Notes under the pieces: model-generated
Databases searched by the model: none
Seen by the model: only the letters and a program-made list of their open reading frames with translations
Told to the model about the DNA's origin: nothing
DNA from: CAZJNX01 sp964547415
GTDB lineage: Bacteria > Pseudomonadota > Alphaproteobacteria > Rhizobiales > Amorphaceae
DNA: 32,910 nt
NCBI GenBank assembly: GCA_964547415.1
Contig: CAZJNX010000019.1
Span: 1 to 32,910 of the forward strand
Direction of reading: 5' to 3'
Made by a program: the position numbers and the translations under genes
Part shown: piece by piece, positions 32,305 to 32,910 of the stretch
Position numbering within the stretch: position 1 is the first letter of the stretch
How the letters are laid out: each line of letters opens with the position of its first letter

Positions 32305-32910
32305 TCAGCGGGTGATGAGGGTGCCGGCGCCACCCTCGGTGAAGAGCTCCAGGATGACCGCGTGGGGCACCTTGCCGGACAGGATGACGACGCCCTCCAC
32401 GCCCCGCTCGAGGGCGGCGATGCAGGTCTCGACCTTCGGGATCATGCCGCCGGAGATGGTGCCGTCGCCGATCATGCGGCGGGCGTCGGCGGCGGTGAGC
32501 TCCTTCATGATCTCGCCGTTCGCGTCCTTCACGCCGGGCACGTCGGTGAGGAAGAGGAGGCGCGTGGCGCCGACCGCGCCGGCGATGGCGCCCGCGAAGG
32601 TGTCGGCGTTGATGTTGTAGGTCTCCCCGTCCCGGCCGTTGGCGACCGGGGCGATGACGGGAATGGTCTCGGAGCGGGCGAGGAGGTCGAGGACGTCGCG
32701 GCGCACCTCCACGGGCTCGCCCACGAAGCCGAGGTCCACCACCTTCTCGATGTTGCTGTCCGGGTCGGTCATGGTGCGGCGCACGGGCTCGGCGATCACC
32801 ATGCGCCCGTCCTTGCCGCACAGGCCGACGGCGCGGCCGCCCGCGTCGTTGATGGTGCGCACGATCTCCTTGTTGATGGAGCCGGCGAGGACCATCTCGA
32901 CCACCTCCAC
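32305..32910 (-). CDS. argB: Acetylglutamate kinase (5' end cut by window edge)
   Basis: Second enzyme of arginine synthesis, phosphorylating N-acetyl-L-glutamate. The visible 201 residues are the C-terminal two thirds of a protein normally near 300 residues; the frame is open to the window edge, so its true start is outside. Recognisable segments are VEMVLAGSINKEIVRTIN, AVGLCGKDG, the DLGFVGEPVEV motif, PVIAPVANGRDGETYNINADTFAGAIAGAVGA, LLFLTDVPGVKD and the GGMIPKVETCIAALERGV substrate-binding segment. It ends normally with GGAGTLITR. Arginine-sensitive forms have an extra N-terminal helix, which cannot be judged here. The HAD phosphatase gene follows after 14 bp. Confidence 0.95.
   Translation of the reverse strand: MEVVEMVLAGSINKEIVRTINDAGGRAVGLCGKDGRMVIAEPVRRTMTDPDSNIEKVVDLGFVGEPVEVRRDVLDLLARSETIPVIAPVANGRDGETYNINADTFAGAIAGAVGATRLLFLTDVPGVKDANGEIMKELTAADARRMIGDGTISGGMIPKVETCIAALERGVEGVVILSGKVPHAVILELFTEGGAGTLITR

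Overview
This window is very GC-rich, roughly 70% or more. It reads as chromosome from an alphaproteobacterium, most likely of the Hyphomicrobiales (Rhizobiales). Three things point there: a cellulose operon with BcsN and a TPR protein in place of an outer-membrane BcsC, a single-chain TrpE(G) anthranilate synthase, and CtrA-like TTAACCAT motifs. The genus cannot be told from sequence reading alone. Several starts are GTG, and a few are fixed by clear Shine-Dalgarno sequences.

Layout. Positions 1-12385 hold a cellulose locus: bcsN (leftward, cut by the window edge), a 651-bp divergent regulatory region, then bcsA and bcsB. A 3.1-kb stretch (6760-9859) follows with no believable gene. It contains a 350-bp repeat around a 100-N assembly gap and a six-copy array of 80/81 bp. 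A large TPR protein gene closes the locus. No bcsZ endoglucanase is visible between bcsB and the TPR gene, where it usually sits. Positions 12497-14538 carry D-alanine aminotransferase and a lipoprotein D,D-carboxypeptidase, both linked to D-alanine and peptidoglycan. At 14622-15821 lies puuD, a membrane urate oxidase with a cytochrome c tail.

From 20498 leftward to 15851 runs one tight cluster: a TRAP transporter (dctP-dctQ-dctM) followed by pyrC and pyrE. Divergent from dctP is a CYTH-CHAD protein with a Pho-box-like direct repeat just before its start, then a probable 8-oxoguanine deaminase. Two small leftward genes follow: a DUF3140 protein and a protein with three Rho_N/SAP-like repeats. 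Next is a translationally coupled pair, a double methyltransferase fusion and a family 2 glycosyltransferase. trpE(G) runs leftward and is divergent from an orphan branched-chain amino acid type binding protein that has a good promoter and terminator. The right end holds a pyrimidine 5'-nucleotidase type HAD protein and the C-terminal two thirds of argB.

Taken together, the window holds an exopolysaccharide locus, several nucleobase genes (puuD, pyrC, pyrE, 8-oxoguanine deaminase, 5'-nucleotidase) and core amino acid genes. The most unusual part is the repeat-filled block inside the cellulose locus. The TRAP-pyrCE linkage, the CYTH-CHAD promoter region and the DUF3140/Rho_N pair are the next most interesting.
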